Of a stretch of 64,000 bases of DNA, positions 1 through 13,673 are shown one piece after another. The notes beneath the pieces were generated by a model. That model made no database searches. It was not told where the DNA came from and worked only from the letters and a program-made list of their open reading frames with translations. The DNA lies in contig JAQGDQ010000254.1 of NCBI GenBank assembly GCA_030141605.1, forward strand, positions 135,001-199,000, read 5' to 3'. A program made the position numbers and the translations under genes. Source of the stretch: Tubiluchus corallicola (taxonomy: Eukaryota > Priapulida > Priapulimorpha > Priapulimorphida > Tubiluchidae). Each line of letters begins with the position of its first letter. The stretch's first letter is position 1.

Positions 1-1180
1 TAACAGATAAAAAACTTGATTGAATTTATTTCATCAACCTAAATGCAAATTCTTTCTTGCTTCTAACATGAGTAATACAACTTGCAGCTCAGACATATTT
101 GCTTTTTGCCTCAGTTCAAGGGCGGACATTGGGGTTTTGTCGACAGACGATGTTATTAGAACTTGTCCTTACGTAAACACCTTTCCCATTCACCTTACTG
201 AGCGACACAGTGTCATGCCTGCGCATTAAGTTACCGAAACACAGTGGATGGTGATGATGATGTGAAAGTTGTTCGTGCTGAAGGCGACAGCAACGGTGAC
301 GACGGTGATGATTATGATGAAAATAGCGGTGATAGCGGTAATGTTGACAAAGATGACAATAATGTTGATGGTCACAATAATGCTGATAATGATGACTTTA
401 ATGACAATGGTGATGATGATGATGATGATGATGATGATGACGACGATGATGATGATGATGACAACAGTAGTTACACAATGGAAAGACAGCTATAACTCTA
501 ATGATTAATGGTTTTTTGTTCTTGTTGTTGTTTATTTCTGTTGTTTATGATGATGACAAAGGTGATGATGACGATGGTGACGATGATGATGATGATGGCG
601 ATGACGACGACGACGACGTTGATGAGATGATGATAAAGATGGCGACGAAACTTAATAATTAGTTAATGTTTGGTAATTAAATAATCATTAATAACTAATT
701 AATAATTTGTTTTTTATTTAAGAGTTTAATTGATAACACCGCCTTAACTGAAACTTCTGCCCATTCAAAAGTAAATTTAGCCTTTTCCTTTGGTTTGGCC
801 ATGCATAAAACTCAATGTAGAAGCTGATGAGGATGTTGTACAATGCACACAGCTGTTTGCCCTCTCACAGGACTTGCTTCTGTTGACTTTTTAAACCGGC
901 GAATATCAAACAGGCAAGACTGTGGGCCTTTATTGGCTTCAGGATATGTGTGGAACACGTTGGCAACGTATTTGTTATTGAAATTATGCCAGATACATAA
1001 ATAAATGCGATCCTCGACTGATTTAGAGGCGCATTCGTAAACAGAATGATAACCGCGGCGGAGGAGAGTTCGAGGCCCGGTAAAGGGGAACGTTCGTGCC
1101 AAGAATAGCGACGCTTAGCAAACAAGCAATTACTGAAAAGTGAATTGATTTGGCTGGCTTGGATTCCCAAGTGATCTCAG
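1..1180. other. Gene-free left edge, GAT/GAC-rich
   Basis: I see no supportable gene here. The stretch holds two GAT/GAC-rich microsatellite patches (about 247-475 and 546-645), an AT-rich spacer with TTAATTA repeats near 655-720, and a more GC-rich segment (820-1180). The open frames in the GC-rich segment, on the minus strand, resemble nothing I recognise. The Asp-rich open frame across 244-495 is the translation of the GAT repeat. Confidence 0.6.
405..465. repeat. (GAT)n microsatellite
   Basis: This is a near-perfect GAT array with a few GAC variants, embedded in a wider region (247-475) of degenerate GAY codons. A second, more degenerate GAT/GAC patch follows at 546-645. Confidence 0.9.
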
Positions 1181-1470
1181 CAAGGATTGCTCGCTGCGTT
1201 CTCTCTGGAGCATCGTCTCATGTCATGCGCAGTTCACGAGCATCGCAGGTCTCTCTCCCTCTCTCTCTAAAAATTCGAGTAAAATAACTGCGTGTTTTTC
1301 GCTCTCGGTGCTAGGAAATTGAAGTCGGCGTATTAGCCTAGCTGGTAATTTGTCTGTTTGGCTCATAAAAGCGCAGGTTTCGTGTTCAGTGAAGCGTTTC
1401 TCTGAAAAAATTGTTTGAAGCCACGGGGCGCATAGTACTAAGAATTGCTCACAATATACAATGGTAAACG
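1181..1470 (+). promoter_or_regulatory. Possible promoter-like, CpG-richer segment
   Basis: This segment is richer in GC and CpG than its surroundings. It contains a TATA-like CATAAAAG at 1364-1371 and an initiator-like TCAGT at 1386-1390. An ATG followed by GTAAACG, which could be a start codon next to a splice donor, lies at about 1461. The spacing from the TATA-like box to the initiator is a little short, and I find no downstream exon that splices to it. It may be an unannotated first exon or nothing. Confidence 0.15.
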
Positions 1471-3715
1471 TTATTGCAATGCAATATTACCACTTGTTGT
1501 TGTTAATATTGTTTCATATAACTGTAAGTGAACCGGAAGTAAGTAAGTCAAGTGTTCTGTCTGTCTTTCCTGAAAATGTTTAAATTACAGGCACTCTTGC
1601 GTAAGTTATGCTTGCTGCGAAAAGTGAACGTAATTACAGAAAAGCACAGGCTTTAGAATTCTGAACGTTTTGCGTCGTTTACAATAATTGCAATGATTTT
1701 TGTGCGACAACTATTGCTGTTTTTTCATGCATTTATTACCAAAGATAAATTTGAGTGTTAAACGGATAATACAACTGCTTACCAGTATAAGAAGCACTAT
1801 ACAGTTTCTAAATAACAACAGCAGCTAAGTGAGCTCCGGACAAATATAACCAACGAAAACATACTTGGTTCCACATAGCTCATGTATATGACACTAAAAT
1901 TTACGTAAAAATACCATACACATATGTTTCCAGGTAACTGGTGTTTTATTAAGGTTCTTTAAAGATGGAACAAAATCAAGCTTATTAAATTGTTTTGAAA
2001 TCAAGCTTAACTAACCGCGAAGAAATTTGAAAGGCTGTATTAAGTTTCAAATGCCGTACGAGTTTTAAACAACTTTCTATATGCAGATTACTTTTTATTT
2101 AACTTTTATTTTTATTTAAATAAGCAGTTTTATGACTTATATTGCATGTTTGTTGCTCAAGTTTATTTTTGTGTGAGTGTGACTGTTTTTATAATGTAGT
2201 TGTTTTTTTTATTGATTATCGTCGTCACTATCATCACCATCACCATCGACATCATCGTCATCATCATTTTCTCTAAGCTTAATTCATGTCTGAGTCTAAT
2301 TTTCAAGGCTAGTTGTTACTGGCTCACTTAATTACCAAGTCTTGTAATCAAAACTGTAATAGCAAATAAAAATAAAAACTCTTTAAAACGGGTTGTACAA
2401 ACATCACAATCGTATGTTCTTACTATCCTTAATGCTGGTTCGGATCTCTGCCTTTTCCTTATCCAACTTCAGTTCCTGATGTATCACTTATCAATGTTTT
2501 GCCAAGCAGGATATAAAACACGAACGTTTTCTACTTTGACACTGCTTGAACTTGCTTCAGTTGGTAGTTAGCGGCGGCTGCCTTTGTATTGCGGATTCTA
2601 TGTTTATGATTATCATATACCGCCCATGTAATAATAATCATTTGCCTCTAAAAATCTTTACAAGTCTAAAGGGGCAGCAAAACGGTACAAGGTCTTCCGC
2701 AAAACTGCACTATAACCATTAAATTTTGAAGCCAAGTTCAATGATTTTGATTTTAAAGGCGGAACTGGGTGAGATGGCTTCTTCTGACTGAGCTTATAAC
2801 ATAAGTGGGTTCACAGCTGGAATAACAGAGAGGCGAAGATGTTTTGTTTACCAACAACTTTCCACTCCTCTGCTCGTCCCAACTGTCCCATATCAGTATT
2901 AGTTTAGCATGAGAACTTCGTATTTTCTCAAAATTCATGTTTCTAATTTGACCTAATTTATGTTTTTGTTCACGCTGGGCATTTTGTTTTCATTATTATA
3001 TTATGTTTATCAGGTTTAGATTGGCTAGAGAACTTCGTATCTTCTCAAAGAACTTCTATCTAGCCATAATTTATATTTTCTTATACAGGAAAGCCATTTC
3101 ACATACATACTCATTGTTACTTATATTGAGGCCAGATGAGTGACAATCTATTTTAAACATTAGTCATTAAACTCTTCATTTAAATAACTAAAATAACTAA
3201 CAGGAAGATTTTACAATATTTGTTTCATCAGTAATTGTTTTGTTTGTCTGCAGTGTCACTATATTTCAAAATTGAAATTGTATGTATGTTTCGTTTTTTC
3301 TTGCATTGCATGTATTTTTGGCACTAATAAATATGAAATATTTCTCTGTTTTTCTTTTTATACAGGGTGTTCCAAAAACAAAACGGTTTAGAAAAAATAT
3401 GACAAATTGACAAAATAAATATGGATTTTATGTGTTATTACATCATAATGACGTTAGAAAAATTATATTTTTGCGTAGTTATTCCTACCATATAACTTAC
3501 TATTGGACTAATGGTCTTACACTTATTGGACTCTGTATGTAGTGGAGTATTAGCATACTTATAGCATTTGTTAGTGTGTTTCTTTTGGACTCTCCTAAGT
3601 CATTACCTAGTTTGTTTAACAAATTGTTTGTTGATGGTACAGTTCGCCGGTTGTATTTTACGCCTGCAAAATACCTCGTAATTACCTTATCCTTTCTAAC
3701 TGACGAAGTGCACCG
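1471..3715. other. AT-rich intergenic DNA
   Basis: I see no gene. There is a short GAT/ATC patch at about 2218-2268, and the phrase 'agaacttcgta-ttttctcaaa' occurs twice (about 2911 and 3031), indicating a local duplication. Otherwise the DNA is ordinary AT-rich sequence. Confidence 0.5.
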
Positions 3716-3718
3716 CTT

Positions 3719-3970
3719 GCGAAATGAAAAATTTGCTAAGTAGAAAGGTAATAATTCTCAGAATATAGCAGAGAAATTTTACTGCGAAATGAACCATTGA
3801 CGAACTGTAGCACTGCTGAACTGACACATTTCGCTAAATGAATAAGGTGATAAAATACCAGAGAAATTTTACTGGCGAAAGATTCCACTAGCGGAATCTG
3901 TACTGGTGAAATGCGACACCGGCGATGTGTACCCCTGGCGAAATGTTCCACTGGTGAAGGGCAGACATCC
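3719..3970. repeat. Degenerate ~16-bp minisatellite
   Basis: The tract can be cut into consecutive 15-17-bp units close to GGCGAAATGTTCCACT. The best units are at 3874-3968. An older, more diverged set is at 3784-3840. Each set is introduced by the same phrase AGAGAAATTTTACTG (3771 and 3860), so a ~90-bp higher-order duplication sits on top of the 16-bp unit. The minus-strand open frames here are by-products of the repeat. Confidence 0.7.
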
Positions 3971-4236
3971 AAACATATGACTTATGATAAAAAAGACCAC
4001 AAAAATCTGAAAGCCATAACCAGATGGTAAATCCATTTTGTGCTAGCGCCCATGTTGTTTTCGCCAGAAAACGTTTCGTAAGAGTTTGACGAGTTAGGAG
4101 CAAAAAAACACAAAGTGTGTTGTTAAAACTTTCTAAATATTATGCCATGAAAACTTCATTAATCTGGTGCAACGTGTGAGAAACTGAGAATTTAGGAAAT
4201 ATGCCACGCTAGAACAGATCAGTATACAATAGGTAA

Positions 4237-4604
4237 TAAGCCTTTTTCACAGCGATTGATGATGAGCGTGAATAGGTCAAAGGTTAAGTGTAGCAGACAA
4301 CCCATTTGTGTACACTTAACAATGTCTCGCAGCCCAAGCTATTGTAATACTAAGAATTTTATTTCTTATTTCTCTTTTTTGTTCGCAAGCAAGATCCTGC
4401 TAGTAAATCACTGTACGCAAAGACTAATGCATGATTAAGAAAAGTCCACGCAAAACAACTGAAGTTACTGAACTGATGCGGCAGACGGTTTTGCAGTACC
4501 CATGTGACACGTGTCGGTTTTTGTTAAGACGCGTTGCTGTGATACACTTAACCTTTGACCTACAGCAACTGCGGGTGCGCACGACGAAACTGTGAAAAGG
4601 CTTA
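4237..4604 (+). mobile_element. MITE-like element, copy A
   Basis: This is a non-coding element of about 368 bp bounded by inverted termini (TAAGCCTTTTTCACAG at the left, CTGTGAAAAGGCTTA at the right). Inside these lie subterminal inverted repeats: AGGTCAAAGGTTAAG at 4274-4288, with its reverse complement near 4547-4561. The interior phrase GCAAGATCCTGCTAGTAAA is shared with the copies at 38.2 and 61.7 kb. There is no transposase, so it would move non-autonomously. The target duplication is ambiguous (TA or TAA). Confidence 0.8.
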
Positions 4605-5515
4605 GTGTACTTGCAAACAAAAAACAATGACCAGTTAGTAATAATTTTTTGTTGATCTTACAGCATGTCTGTTAAAGTCTTTATTATTAGATTCAGTGTC
4701 AACTTTAAAAGAACGCAAAGTAAATAAATACTTTTATGAGACCTGCATTTTCATTTTTCGGAGAGGAGTATACATCTGACTGGTAACTTGACAACGTAGT
4801 TAAGCAGCACAGGGCTAGTGAGTAGGTTGGTGCTGCTAAGTGGTTTCATCTCACATACTACCTTCGGTTACTTTGTTCTTTCAGGAGATACATTATACGC
4901 GTCTGGTCATGGCTAAGGCACCACGGGTGGTTCAGTGTCTTATCTCAAATGAACTGGTTATTTTTACGGTTGCGCCGCGATTTTTAAACACAATTTCTTG
5001 TTCGTGGATCCGCCACAAAATCTCATTCATGAATCCGCCACATGCTCTTATCGACTCTTCTTTAATTTCCGTTAATTACACGTGCTGTCACCCTGCGACC
5101 TTTTCCAACAGTCTACCAAAATTGGTTTTGCTTTGACGTTTCTTGAGCAATGGTGAATGGTAATTAATTTACCATTTGTGATTTGGCTTTTCTGACCTTC
5201 TGGCCACAGCAGCGACACACTTTCTAGGACAATATCCTGAAATTTAAAAGACATTGAAGGATTACGCTCGAGTTCAACAAACTGTGTTTTTTAAATAAAA
5301 AAATAAAAATAGTTGAGTTAACTGTACGTTAACTCTGGCGCTAATTCACGAGAAAAATTATGAACGTGTGTCTACATTTGACCTTCGCAGCACCTATAGG
5401 CAACTAATGGAATGCTGATGAGGCCTAATAGTTTAATAATTTTTATGTTCTTTGTCAAAATTTCATCAGCTCAAAAATGTAGTTATTGTGTTATTTACTG
5501 TGTTAATTTGTACCA
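4605..5515. other. Intergenic, no gene seen
   Basis: This is unremarkable AT-rich DNA. The open frame at 4840-5136 has no recognisable motif and no splice context, so I do not call it. Confidence 0.5.
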
Positions 5516-5517
5516 CT

Positions 5518-5658
5518 ATTACTACCACTACCACCACCACAACCACAACCACCACCACCACCAAAACCACCACCACCACCACCATCACCACCACCACCAC
5601 CATCAACACCACCACCACCAACCACCAACACCACTACTACTACTACTACTATTACTAC
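5518..5658. repeat. (ACC)n / (ACT)n trinucleotide array
   Basis: An ACC array runs from about 5526 to 5630 with a few AAC and ATC interruptions, then changes to an ACT block (5631-5656). Polythreonine, polyhistidine and polyglycine frames read through it are artefacts of the repeat. Confidence 0.9.
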
Positions 5659-5659
5659 T

Positions 5660-6740
<1,081 letters not shown>

Positions 6741-6743
<3 letters not shown>

Positions 6744-9700
6744 GCTACCGCATATAACAAAATTAATGGTAATTTTTGTCAGTTCAGCGTGAAAGCTAAC
6801 TTCCGTTACGCTGATGTTGTACAATGTACATGATGACAGGTGTGGTCGGCAATGACTCGACGTGTTTGAATTATCGCTCTTAATAAAGGTGTTATTTTAC
6901 AATCATTACGTGTACCTGGCAGGCATATTTTACGATTACCTGGGGGCTATTTTGTCAAAAGCGAGAAATGCATGGCAAATTCAGCGCAAGGTTGAAAGTG
7001 AACGTTTTAAATTTTGAACGCGATTAGCATGCATAGATAATCATATCCTTGGGGCTTTCGTAAAAAAATTTATGGTCACCTCACGTTTGTCGTTTTTATA
7101 CAGTAATTGATAAAAAGAGCACCTATTTATACAGTAATTCACTTAAATTATAATTAAGGTAAGAGTAATCAAAACTTTTATATGGTAGCGAGCTGTTGCT
7201 TAAGCTCAAGTTCTACATGGAAATATCTATTACGCTTTATCTTAATTGATAACTGAGCCTGGACGTAAATAGTATTGCAACAGCAGAAGAGAAAAAGTCG
7301 ATACTTTTGCTCGACGGCGGAAGCTTAGAAATTGCGGTAAAAAGTCATCCCATTATAGGACATTTTTCATCATTATTTTATTTGAATCCGCAATTGTTCA
7401 CTGCACATTAAACCAATCTAATTCGAAAGACGTTGGTCCAGGTAAGAAAGCCATATGTAATAGCGCCCCGACTAATTAGATAAAAACAATCTATATATTT
7501 GAAATTAAGATGACTGAAATGTCACGATTATTTGTTAAAGGGAAAAAGAGCATTTTAAAACACATCCCAAAGATATTTCCACTCATAGTTATATTACCCA
7601 GTATTACACTTACGTGCTTAAAAGACTTTAACGTGCCTAAAAGATGTTAACTAGAAAAGAAAATTCCTAGTAATTTAAAATTTTCGCGGCATTTGGTTAA
7701 AATGTCACTGACGCAATAAAAACGTGTTTTTAATCTTATTAACAAGATACAGTAATTTATACTTTACTGCTTAGTGAAGTGTACGCTACGAATGCTCTGA
7801 TTATATTTTCAAATTTTACGTAATGTTAACTGAACTTGTTTCAAACGACCTACCGTCAAAACGCCTAACAGTCATCGCTGGACTTTAGATTTTCAAGCAA
7901 TAAGATAGCATATAAGCGAATTTTTTAGCTTGACGTAAGTAAAGGGTTTTCTTGCGCTTTAATCAGGTTCTGAGTCTGAGATTATATGACAATATATCAT
8001 CTAACAGATTAACCAGTCTACAAACTCTGTACATTATAATACTTTTTCGTCGAAATTATTTATGAAAAGCTGGTTAACTAAAGACAAAAGCCTACTTTGC
8101 GGTTTCTCTGTAGGCCTATTCCAGGTATTTGTGCTAACCTACCTAAAAAATTTTCACTTCCAAAGACCAAACATATTACCTGAACTGCCTGAGATCTATC
8201 CGAGAAGAAAAGTCTGACGTTAGGCACTGCACGAAAATGTAGTATTATACAGATGTTTTAAATACGTAAAGTATTGTTCAGTGAATTGAACTAGAAAACC
8301 GAAAAATTTTATTCTCTAACGATCTCATTAAGCTTATGATGCATAAATCTGCGGTTCTGGCAAGAGGCTTTGACTATTACAGATTGGTAGCTACCACAGA
8401 TTACAAATTTTAGAGGCGTCTACCAATGCGCACAACAAAGTCAAATTTTGCCAGAACGTAGCAGAACATTACAAGTTAATTTATACAAGAATGAGTGATA
8501 TAAATAATTCCACATATTTTTTACCTAAAATTTTATTATCCACTCGAGTTTCAACTCACCATGCTACTACATGTTAGGCGATTAAGTTTATAAAAACTTT
8601 ATTAGTACTACTGTTTTACCTAAGTAACATTACTAAAAAAATAGACATTTAATAAGCCAGTTTATTAGTTGTATGTGCTGTTTGTTCGTTGCTTCTTTGC
8701 CGAAGAGGAGTCTTATATCATCAAGCATTTACAAACGAGAAGAGCTCAGCCTGAAAGAGAATGATGAAATAGACGATGAAATAGATCAGTTATCGCAAGA
8801 AAGGTTAGTGTGATGTCATACTAAAGCGTAATCCAGAAAGGAAACATTTCTCTGAATTCTCACCTTTTCCACTTGATCGAGGCTTTTGCAAAAGACAACT
8901 AATCATCATGTACCGAGATTTCTTCCCTTTCCCAAGATTTATACATTTCCCTCCATGACCCAGCTAAGGGCAATGAACAAAATACATTTTATTCTGCACG
9001 GCATTCCGGCAATGAAAAAAACGACAATTTTTGGAGGGTTTTCATTCGTCGCTGCTAGAACGCTGTGCGACAAAAAACGTTATCTGGTCCTAGCGACGTT
9101 TTTGTGTGTCTCGGAGCGAAATTTATAGCTCTCTGGAAAAAGGAGAAACCGGGTTTTCCGAAGCTATGGGCCTCTTTTACATATCCCTCTATCAGTATGT
9201 AGGCATGAGGGTTAATTTCAGGGAACGCGTTTTCTAAGGACCCTGTAGGCCGATGAAATATCACTAAAAATAAAGGCTAGTGCTTTGAATTTTAGAAACA
9301 AAGCCAATCTATAAGCAACAGTGTTAAATCAAAACCACATGTGATGCAGTTTAAAGTATTCAGTGATATAGGCGGTGTAACCCAGGCCTTTTTTACCTGT
9401 GTAATACCTGTGTGACTTCATACTACATGGTTACAGTCCAGTGATGCTAAAGCAACAGACGACAGCTTTAAAAATGCCATGAACCTACTGCTTCTGCTAT
9501 TATTATTATTATACTCCTAAAAGAATTTGACAGTTTGAAATATGAAAAGACGCTTTATTGGCCGTCATTACGGGTCTTTCGACCGAAAATAATGTTGCGC
9601 GGCTTACTCGTTTCCGGGAGTGGAAAACTGTGAGAAAATGGGAACGGCAAAAGATTCAAAGGCAGTGCGGTATTTTAATTTAATTGCTGTCATCATTCCC

Positions 9701-9800
9701 CTTTGCCGTTTCAATCATCAGAGTCATATATAAACAAACAAGATATTACACAATTACACTCATAAAGAAAACAAAAGCTGAAAAAGAAGCATCACTGTCA
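6741..9800. other. AT-rich intergenic DNA
   Basis: I see nothing to support a gene in this 3-kb stretch. A short CG-richer piece at 9050-9260 has open frames on both strands with no recognisable protein similarity. Confidence 0.5.
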
Positions 9801-9805
9801 TCATC

Positions 9806-10165
9806 ACCATCATCGCCATTATCATCAACAGCAGCAGCACCAGCAACAGGCCAGCATCATCATCATTTTCTCCATCACTATCATCATCAGTAATAGCAAC
9901 TGCAGCAGCAGGCTATCATCATTGCCTCATTACCACCACCACCACCACCACCAACACCACCACCAACACCACAACCACAACCACCACCACCACCACCACC
10001 ACAATCACCAACACCACCAACACCACCACCACAATCACCAACACCACCACCACCACCATCGTCATCACCATCATCATCATCATCATCATCATCATCTTCT
10101 TCTTCTTCTTCTTCTTCTTCTTCTTCTTCTTCTTCTTCTTTTTCTTCCTCTTCATCATCATTATT
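9806..10165. repeat. Compound trinucleotide array CAC / CAT / CTT
   Basis: A degenerate ATC/CAG leader (9800-9940) is followed by an (ACC/CAC)n block (9940-10060), an (ATC)n block (10060-10096) and a (TTC)n block (10096-10145). Neighbouring blocks differ by one substitution (ACC, ATC, TTC). Poly-His, poly-Lys and poly-Gly frames here are artefacts. Confidence 0.9.
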
Positions 10166-12124
10166 GATTACCACACACAACTATATGAACCTGTGTTTTT
10201 CTACCTTGAGTTTAATTACGCAACTTGGTCTCCATATACACGTCTTTATCTAACCTTTTCACTTTATTCTTTCCATATTTTTCATCTTTTTACAGTCTTA
10301 TTCTGCTTAATTGCTTCCGCCGCGTAAGTACTGTAAATTATTCTGCTTTGCATTAAGTAATATTGCAGAAAGAAAGTGAACAGTGACTCTGAACATGAAC
10401 TTTCTCTGCAACTACATGATGAGTTTGTAAAACATTTTGTATATTTTTTTATTTACCGGGTAATACTAGAACCTTGACGAATACTGTTCTACCAGATTAA
10501 ACGAAGCTTCGAAACAGAACAAACATAAACTTTGCGCGCTATTTCGCCTTACTTACAAGGCCAATTTTACACGTGTCAGACTTGGGTTAGTCTAAACTTT
10601 TTAAGAACGATTTAACATATCTGCTCGCGCTAAGTGATGGAGCTAAATTTTCAGAAAATAGGCGCCACTTCTAAAGTTACGCGTTCAAAATTTAGGATGT
10701 TTGTCTGCTTGTTACGAGGTTTATTTTGTAGTAGAATTAGAGCGTTTTTAATTGCGTTCTGGAAGATTCCCTAGTTCGTGCATTCTTCCTGCCTTTGTGA
10801 CATTGTACAACCGATTTAACTAAATAATAAAGTTCTATCGTATTGTTGTAATGCTTTATCGATTTTATAATTGTTATAATCACCTAAAAGTGTTAGTCAG
10901 GTTGTAAATTAACCCTGGTCTACAATACACTAAAAATTTGATTACTTATAATGCGAGTTGGCTTGTCTGGAACAATTAGTTTCAATAATAAAAACCAAGG
11001 ATTTTGAACACTTTGGCCTACTTAACGGATCTAAATTAGAAAATTAGTGCTTAGCTGAAAATTCGTCCCGATCTGGTGAGGCTAAACTATGCACCAAAAG
11101 CTGTTTGTTTTGGATCTACGCTATCATAAAACTGCATAAGTATAATAGTATAAGGAAGCTATCACTTGACTATTATACTAAATGTGTACTCGTGACATGA
11201 TGGTATAAACAAATCCTTGATAATGACGTGTTCTATGAATTTACTTAATATGATGACTAAGCATAGCGCTTATTTCTTGAGTACCATGCCATAAACACGT
11301 AGGCATACATACATACATACCATATCTTTCCCGCGTTTTACAGAGTGATACAAGGGTAAAGTAAAGGTTAAAGCCTACTTTAGTTAGCAATAATAGTTAC
11401 GAAAATGTGCATATATAAGATCTGTTGGCATTTTTACATTTAATAACGCCACGAAAGGCTATTACGTTAATCATATTCCTTAAATGGTTTTAAAATTACA
11501 TTGATGGAGTCATTATTTTTTGTAGACTGTATGAGTCCTAGAATGGTTCTGCATGCAAACCTTCTTCAACAGATTTACTTCACGTTAAGCGTATCATAAT
11601 TTTTGTTTAACTGTTTAGGGTGTAACTGCGCAACTCAATAAACATTTGGATGTTTTAGCCTATACGGCACAACAGATCTTAAAATATAGCTGCTATATGT
11701 ATTTCTACAAAATTGCAAAGTCGTTGCACCCTTGATAAAACTAGACGATAAGCAATTTGACTCGAGTCTCAAAGAACAACAAACTGGTAGTGGTTGCGTA
11801 ACCTGTGAAGATAAAAATGTGCTAATTATGTTACTTGCTTAGATATCACTAATCCCTAAATGAACCAAGTTAATCTACTATCATCATCGTAAGCAACAGC
11901 AGCAGTGTCGTCATCGGCGTCATTATCATCGTCATCATCATCATTAGTCATCAGGCTAACAGACTAATATTAGAACACTGTTTTAAAAAGCTTGATATTG
12001 AACTTAAAAGGTTTAACTTCTCCTAACAATAAAAAAGTACTACATTGGCAATACCGCAGTTTAGTCACTACGCCACTTTAGGTAAAAACATAAGATAATT
12101 TTATCCCACATAAAATTCTTCAAG

Positions 12125-12155
<31 letters not shown>

Positions 12156-13095
12156 GAATATGTTCGCACAAACTAATTCTTTATGTCCTGATTTTCTAAA
12201 TATGCCTAGTGAAGATCAATTTATTTTTATAATAGGAACCACTGATGTCGATATTTTAAATATAGTGTGTAGCTATGCAAAATATTGGTTTACGAATAGA
12301 TTAGGAATTTAATTGTTGATGTCTAAAGATGACTGCAGCACCAAATATCTAAATTCTGTGTTAATATTATTTTTATTTGTATGGGTATTATACGTCAACA
12401 TGTGATGTCATCCTATGTTTGTAAAAGTGTAAATATTTTTGTTTTTTAATAAATGCTTTAAAAGTACTTTTGTGTGCGTGTGTGTATGAAAGTGACTGTA
12501 AACAATTTGTGGTAATTTTCGTATATGTATTCTGTTACCCAATAAATATATCAAATATAAGCAAATACTACACACCATATACAAAAAACATTTTACTTTA
12601 ATCTGTATTTTTCGTTATTCCATTAAGTTTTTGCAGAAACCAAAAATGCCAACAAGAGAACGTAATTATGGCGTGAATTCGAGCAGAGGCGAGACGCACA
12701 AATAAAAGTGAGAAACCAAATCAATCAAAAAGCGTTTAAAGTGAAAGTTAAAGCTGATAAAAACGCGGCGGATGAGGGGAAAGCAAACAAAAGTAACCTG
12801 TGCTACTGCCCTATAAGACATCACACAACATGATAGACAGGTTCACAAGTCGAGCAGTAGGATTTCTCAATACTCGTTTTTCGTGTTTTTATTTAACACC
12901 GGATTGTACGCCAATTTACACGGCTGCCACTCCCCGGGGCAGATCAGTCTCAGGGGTGAAATGTCACGGTCGCTAGGAGAGTGACTGATAATAATTAATA
13001 TTTAAATGTCTTAGTTTATTAAATGTTCAGTAACTAGGTGTTCATAACCTGATGCAAGTAAGGAATTACAGACCAAATATTATACCTCCTTTTTC
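10166..13095. other. AT-rich intergenic DNA with small repeats
   Basis: No gene is visible. The stretch contains a short CATA run (11307-11322), an ATC/GTC patch (11880-11950) and a perfect (TA)n run at 12125-12151. A sequence resembling a retroelement tail (AATAAATGC) occurs near 12450. Confidence 0.5.
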
Positions 13096-13673
13096 ATGTT
13101 TCGCATGAACAGAATATCTGATTCAACTGAGATAGAACGAGAACCATTTCTTAACAGAGAACTAAACTTATTGTTACTCTGCCAAGATGTATACAAAATC
13201 ATAACTAAGCTCAGACCTTCCTCTTTACTGTATGATCTTGCATCTCTTAATAGAAGTGCACAATATGACTTCAGAAATTACTCAACGAAACTCGAAAAGT
13301 CTGGTTTTAATTTTATGCATTGTGAACGTAGTTTTGCATATTACTGCGCCCAAATATGGAATGAGTTGCCCAAAAATGTGAGGAGGGCCGAAACTTTCAA
13401 GGAATTCCGCAGATTATTATCTGTCTGGAACAGCAGCAAATATAAATGTGCCATTTGCAAATCCTTGTGATAAATAATAGTATACATTGTATCTAACATC
13501 GCTGTTTTTAATCTTGCATTTTTGCATTTATATAATACAGATGTGTCTGGGTGTGTCTTTCAGTTCCATCTCTAGTTCCATCACTGTTATCTCAGCAGAT
13601 TGAAAAGCTCTTAGGAGCTTGTGTTTCTAATTTATAAATGTATACAGACTTTAAATAAAGCTTTTCAATCTTA
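13096..13673 (+). mobile_element. LINE 3' end (ORF2 C-terminus plus 3' UTR), fragment
   Basis: The frame 13096-13470 encodes 124 residues ending in a pattern typical of the C-terminus of non-LTR reverse transcriptases: a Ser-Phe-Ala-Tyr stretch followed by IWNELPKNVRRAETFKEFRR and a short Cys-containing tail. The catalytic reverse-transcriptase and endonuclease domains are absent, so this is a 5'-truncated copy, as expected for incomplete reverse transcription. The 3' UTR runs to an AATAAAG-containing tail at about 13655. AGATTGAAAAGCT near 13597 and its complement AGCTTTTCAATCT near 13659 form an inverted pair bounding the tail. Confidence 0.75.

Noticed and set aside
244-495. Asp-rich open frame
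   Set aside because: Translation of a GAT microsatellite; no start context or flanking coding signal.
9887-10180. Glu/Asp/Gly-rich and His-rich frames
   Set aside because: Compound trinucleotide repeat.
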